Shown here: in pieces, positions 36,644 through 40,164 of the stretch
Layout of the letters: every line of letters starts with the position of its first letter
Position numbering within the stretch: the first letter of the stretch is position 1
NCBI RefSeq assembly: GCF_000974805.1
Contig: NZ_BBQZ01000010.1
Span: forward strand, 1-40,164
Length of the DNA: 40,164 bases
Source: Demequina salsinemoris
GTDB taxonomy: Bacteria > Actinomycetota > Actinomycetes > Actinomycetales > Demequinaceae
Direction of reading: 5' to 3'
Notes under the pieces: generated by a model
The model's database searches: none
Seen by the model: the letters and a program-made list of their open reading frames with translations, nothing else
What the model was told of the DNA's origin: nothing
Translations under genes and position numbers: made by a program

Positions 36644-39472
36644 TCAGCTCATCTTCGCGATGTACTCGGCGAGGTCGACGTCGGTCACCGGCGCCAGAAG
36701 CTCCTCGCGTGACACCGACTTCCCGCGACTGTCGAGGAACGCCCGATCGATGCTGGAGTTCGCGACCAACCATTCCGCGTCATCGCTGCCCAGCGCCCTC
36801 GCCCGGTCCAGGGTCTCGCGCGGAAGCGCGAAGGCCTTGGCGTTCTTGCCAGCCCGGAAGTTTCCAAGTCCGGACTGCATCCTCTTCACATCTCCGCGGA
36901 ACTTCCCGCGCCTGATGAGCTCCGTGAGCCGCGACACCAGCCGCAGCTGGTCGAGGTTGGGCGACTCGTTCGCCCTCAACTCCTCCAACGCCTGCTCGTG
37001 GTCCGGTGCGACCACATGCAGAAGATCAGCCACCACGCTGCCGTTGACGAGCTCCGCGCGATCGAACGGACGGATGGTCACGTTCTCGGCGCCGAACACC
37101 TCCACGTACTTCCCGATGTAGTCGCGGAAGATCGGATAGGGCGGATCATCGAGCACCTCACTGACGGTCCGCAGACCCTGCTTCACGAGCTGAGCGGCAT
37201 AGCTGTTCGACCATGCTTCGATGGGGCGGACGTAGACGACGCATCGTACGCGCGGCACTCCGTAGGCCTTCAAGAAGTTCCTCATGGCGCGAACCTCTCG
37301 CGAGGTCAGCATGCTCATGTCCTCAGAGGAGACGATCAACGGAACGCGCCTGTGCCGGGCCTCCTCGAGACTGTTGACGAGGAGGCTGCGAGCCTCATCC
37401 TGCGTCATCGCGCCGAGCGGGATGCGCCCTCCGAACTTGACCCGGGTGTAGTAGTCGATGTTCTTGCGACTGCCGAAGGCAGGCGCCATGACGTAGGAGT
37501 GGTTCGACGGCTTGGCGTTGAGATAGAACACCCCTTGAAGCGTGCCCTTCCGCTGTGCGCGCCGGAGCGTCTCCTGGATCGCAGTCGTACCGGTCTTGTG
37601 GAGACCGAAGTGAAGGATCACCTCGGGAGCCGCAGGCTGACGCTTGGGGTGCTGCGGTGCGGACCTGGGCCGGTCAACCGGGGGCACGACGGTGGCGTCG
37701 GTCGCCGTTCCGGTCGTTGCGTCGGTCGTTGCGTCGGTCGGCGAGTCCGTCTGGCCACGTCCATCGTCGGACGCACGCGCTGTCGGCGCATCCGGCGGCG
37801 ATCCCAGCTCGAGCGGCAGGGCGCGAATCGCGCCTTGCGCGATGCGTTCGGCCACGGCCTTCACCGCCTCGTCCGCCGTCGCGCGAATGGCCAGGGCCCC
37901 GCTGAGGTTCGCGGGCATATCCGCGGACTGTGACGGGACAGCGGAGTCTGCCGGACGCTCGACGGGGAGTCCTCGCGGCTGGAACCACACGAGGCTTGCT
38001 GATGCCTCGTCCTCCGCGACGGTGCTGGCATCCAGACCGGGGAACGCGGCGACGATGCGCGCGAGCGCCGCTGCGGCGTCGGGCGAGGTCTCATCGGCGG
38101 TCGCCGGCACCAACCAGACGGCGCCGCTACGGGCGGCACCGAGAGAGGCACAGAAGTCCTCCCATAGGTCGTCCGCGTGCGTGCTGCCGAGGATGACCAC
38201 GTCGAAGGCATCGGGCTCCGCCACCGTGGCGGCGAAGAGCCGACTGCTCATCTCGTAGATCTCGAGGCCGGCGACCACGTTGGAACGGGGGTCGACGGCC
38301 AGCTGCTCGCACACGACGGCTTTGCGCTTGCCTGAGACCTTGCTCAGCGCCCTGGGATCCGCGACGCCGACCTCGAGGATCGCGCCATCGCCCGCGATCT
38401 GCGACGCCAACCTGTGCGCGAGAGCCAACGAGGCATCGTCCGTCTGCTCGGGCGCGGGCGCGAGGGGCACGTTCAACACCTTCAGCGCCCCTGCGGGACT
38501 GCTGGAGACCTTCGTCACCCAGCGGCCCTGGGCGCTCAGAACCTGGGTCCCCTCAAGCGTGTGGAACCGCTGGGACACGCCCACCGCGTCGCCGATCGTG
38601 TGCATGTTCCTGTGCTCGTGACCGCGACGGCGCACGACTTCGAGCCGCTTGTCCGACGCGTTCGCGAGCAGCATGATGAGGTGGAACGCCGATCCCTCGT
38701 CGCCGGAGACGACCGAGGCTCGCGAGATCAGATCCAGCTGCTCGCGCACTGAGAGCTGCTCGGGGTGCGCGATCGTCCAGCCCGCGGCTGCGAGCCGTCG
38801 CTCGGTCACGTGCTCGTTCAGATCTCGTACGCCTGACGGCAGGGCGCTCCGCGACAGCCACAGCCGCTCGTCGGGGTCCTGCGCGGGACCCTCGTAGTGC
38901 GCGAGGAAGGCGGCGTGCTCGGGGTGGAACTGGTCGTCATATCGGTAGCCGATGTCGGGGACATGCAGCTTCTTGATGCGCGTCGGCTGCGTGAGGATCA
39001 CGCCGGGGTTCCGGATGTCAAGGACGGAGAGCAGCTCCTGCTGCCACGGGTGGAGGACGGCGTGCCCTTGCCAGTCGGAGGGCACCCCAGGGTGAGCGAT
39101 GCGACCCGCCTTGTGGGGCCCGCTCGCGTGCCAGTTGGCCGCGCCCGCCCAGACGATCGGCACGTCGGGGTGTTGGGGCGTGAGCCACGTGCGTGCAAGG
39201 CTCTCGACCAGGAAGTGCCCGAAGTGGAAGTACAGGATCCCGCCGTAGATGGCTTCCTCGAACTCGACCGGATCGGGTTCGCCGAACATCTCGGGGCGTG
39301 CGGGCCATCCCGTCTCCCCCGAGCGACGCTCGAGCTGCGTGCGTTCGACGTGCTTTCCGTCAGCGAAGACTCCGCCCAGCAGTCGATTCTTGACGTCAGG
39401 CAACCGCAGGGTGGGGTACACGGTCGCGTCGGCGATCTCTCGCGCCTGCAGGGGCTCCGTCAAGTCGATCAC
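36644..39472 (-). CDS. three-domain fusion: GT61-like, methyltransferase-like, sulfotransferase
   Basis: A 942-residue protein. Domain one (1-330) resembles GT61/DUF563 glycosyltransferases: AIYGGILYFHFGHFLVESL (74-92), LWLSRSALPSGVRDLNE (204-220) and SVREQLDLISRASVVSGDEG (241-260). Domain two (about 345-500) looks like a class I SAM-methyltransferase fold (ILEVGVADP 365-373, FDVVILGSTHADDLWEDF 423-440) but is weak and may be inactive. After a Thr/Asp/Ala linker of short repeats (about 575-605), domain three (618-942) is a sulfotransferase with ILHFGLHKTGTTAIQ (619-633, K626), VSSEDM and YVRPIEAWSNSYAAQLVK. GTG at 39472 with GAAAGG upstream. It would add and sulfate a sugar in one polypeptide. 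Convergent with the preceding gene. Confidence 0.78.
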   Translation of the reverse strand: MIDLTEPLQAREIADATVYPTLRLPDVKNRLLGGVFADGKHVERTQLERRSGETGWPARPEMFGEPDPVEFEEAIYGGILYFHFGHFLVESLARTWLTPQHPDVPIVWAGAANWHASGPHKAGRIAHPGVPSDWQGHAVLHPWQQELLSVLDIRNPGVILTQPTRIKKLHVPDIGYRYDDQFHPEHAAFLAHYEGPAQDPDERLWLSRSALPSGVRDLNEHVTERRLAAAGWTIAHPEQLSVREQLDLISRASVVSGDEGSAFHLIMLLANASDKRLEVVRRRGHEHRNMHTIGDAVGVSQRFHTLEGTQVLSAQGRWVTKVSSSPAGALKVLNVPLAPAPEQTDDASLALAHRLASQIAGDGAILEVGVADPRALSKVSGKRKAVVCEQLAVDPRSNVVAGLEIYEMSSRLFAATVAEPDAFDVVILGSTHADDLWEDFCASLGAARSGAVWLVPATADETSPDAAAALARIVAAFPGLDASTVAEDEASASLVWFQPRGLPVERPADSAVPSQSADMPANLSGALAIRATADEAVKAVAERIAQGAIRALPLELGSPPDAPTARASDDGRGQTDSPTDATTDATTGTATDATVVPPVDRPRSAPQHPKRQPAAPEVILHFGLHKTGTTAIQETLRRAQRKGTLQGVFYLNAKPSNHSYVMAPAFGSRKNIDYYTRVKFGGRIPLGAMTQDEARSLLVNSLEEARHRRVPLIVSSEDMSMLTSREVRAMRNFLKAYGVPRVRCVVYVRPIEAWSNSYAAQLVKQGLRTVSEVLDDPPYPIFRDYIGKYVEVFGAENVTIRPFDRAELVNGSVVADLLHVVAPDHEQALEELRANESPNLDQLRLVSRLTELIRRGKFRGDVKRMQSGLGNFRAGKNAKAFALPRETLDRARALGSDDAEWLVANSSIDRAFLDSRGKSVSREELLAPVTDVDLAEYIAKMS

Positions 39473-39776
39473 GGGAAGGACCTTTCAATAGACGCCGGTG
39501 GGAACGGCGAACTCGATCCTAACGGTGTTGGCTCACGGTCGAGGTGATGTGCGGCCCTCTGGCGGAACCGACGACGAAGCCGGGCGGTCGCATCATCTGT
39601 CGTTCAGCTGTGTCTTCACCGCGAGAAGCTGCGCCGTGGGGCGCGCCGAACCGGCGTCGAGGCCAGGTCAAGCTGGCCGCCGCCCGGACGGCTCCTGTCG
39701 GGCGGACAACCTGAGCGGGACGACGCGCAGGTCGATTCAGGTAGCCTTGCAGCAGGGGCAAGATCTGGAGGAAACC
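39473..39776. other. intergenic region with two adjacent hairpins and candidate divergent promoters
   Basis: No gene is seen. TAGGAT on the minus strand (39516-39521) may be the -10 of the fusion gene. GGCCAG/CTGGCC (39661-39666, 39673-39678) and CCGCCCG/CGGGCGG (39680-39686, 39699-39705) form two hairpins back to back in the rmlA upstream region. TAGCCT (39742-39747) is a possible -10 for rmlA, 30 bases before its start. Confidence 0.45.
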
Positions 39777-40164
39777 GTGAAGGGCATCATTTTGGCGGGT
39801 GGGTCTGGGACCCGTCTTCATCCGATCACGATGGGTGTCTCGAAGCAGTTGGTGCCGGTGTATGACAAGCCGATGGTGTACTACCCGTTGTCGACGCTGA
39901 TGTTGGCGGGTATCCGGGAGATCCTGGTCATCACGACGCCGCATGATGCTGCGGGCTTTGAGCGGCTGCTGGGTGACGGCAGCCAGTTCGGCATCGAGAT
40001 CACCTACGCGCAGCAGCCGTCGCCCGACGGGCTGGCGCAGGCGTTCACGATCGGCGCGGAATTCATCGGCGACGACAGCGTCGCGCTCGTCCTGGGAGAC
40101 AACCTGCTCTATGGGCCGGGGCTGGGTTCGCAGTTGCAGCGCTTCGACGCGATCAAGGGCGCGT
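39777..40164 (+). CDS. rmlA: glucose-1-phosphate thymidylyltransferase, N-terminal part
   Basis: The first 129 residues of RmlA/RfbA, cut by the window end. The enzyme makes dTDP-glucose, the first step to dTDP-rhamnose. The nucleotidyltransferase loop [16 protein letters not shown] (residues 3-18), [18 protein letters not shown] (22-39) and [10 protein letters not shown] with the metal-binding Asp (near 111) are all present. GTG at 39777 follows GGAGGAAA. The first 60 or so codons use TTG, GGT, CGT and CAT freely, whereas the later ones follow the strong GC3 bias of the window, hinting at a mosaic gene. It probably opens a rhamnose operon continuing to the right. Confidence 0.95.
   Translation, partial: MKGIILAGGSGTRLHPITMGVSKQLVPVYDKPMVYYPLSTLMLAGIREILVITTPHDAAGFERLLGDGSQFGIEITYAQQPSPDGLAQAFTIGAEFIGDDSVALVLGDNLLYGPGLGSQLQRFDAIKGA

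Overview
The window is high-GC throughout, with GTG starts, ATGA/GTGA start-stop overlaps and several TANNNT -10 boxes lying only 6-7 bases upstream of start codons. Together with typical actinobacterial families (DUF222-type HNH protein, DUF2332, LGFP repeats, eukaryote-type UDP-glucose pyrophosphorylase) this points to an actinobacterium, probably in or near the Micrococcales (inference). No rRNA, tRNA or CRISPR array was seen.

Layout. 1-3437: housekeeping edge with the tail of an HNH protein, purB, a small holin-like membrane protein and hisC. 3602-10682: a compact cassette on the + strand for a nonulosonic-acid (sialic-acid-like) glycopolymer: ExoA-like GT2, ABC permease and ATPase of the TagGH/KpsMT kind, a polysialyltransferase-like GT, a CMP-nonulosonate synthetase fused to a KdsC-like HAD phosphatase, a second GT-B-like protein, and a short NeuB without its SAF domain, closed by a strong hairpin. 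10775-11746: a DPM-like GT2. 11863-15589: a pyruvate (or branched-chain 2-oxoacid) dehydrogenase E1a-E1b-E2 operon under a clear promoter covered by two abutting palindromes. 15759-19671: a sulfotransferase, UDP-glucose pyrophosphorylase and a DUF2332 protein.

19951-27485: an AT-richer O-acyltransferase/SGNH gene, a decayed IS481 transposase, a GT2 plus an unrecognised partner, and a secreted LGFP-repeat protein with a membrane-anchored partner. 27712-39472: a second surface-polysaccharide block with two large GT2 proteins, UDP-galactopyranose mutase, two double-module sulfotransferases and a 942-residue GT61/methyltransferase-like/sulfotransferase fusion. The window ends inside rmlA.

How the parts may work together (inference): NeuB, the NeuA-HAD fusion and the two GT-B-like enzymes would make and polymerise an activated nonulosonic acid. 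The absence of a neuC-type epimerase beside a fused phosphatase suggests a Kdn-type route from a phosphorylated hexose, with TagGH-like export, as would suit a teichulosonic-acid wall polymer. The second block would build a galactofuranose-containing polymer modified by sulfation. UDP-glucose pyrophosphorylase and RmlA supply nucleotide sugars.
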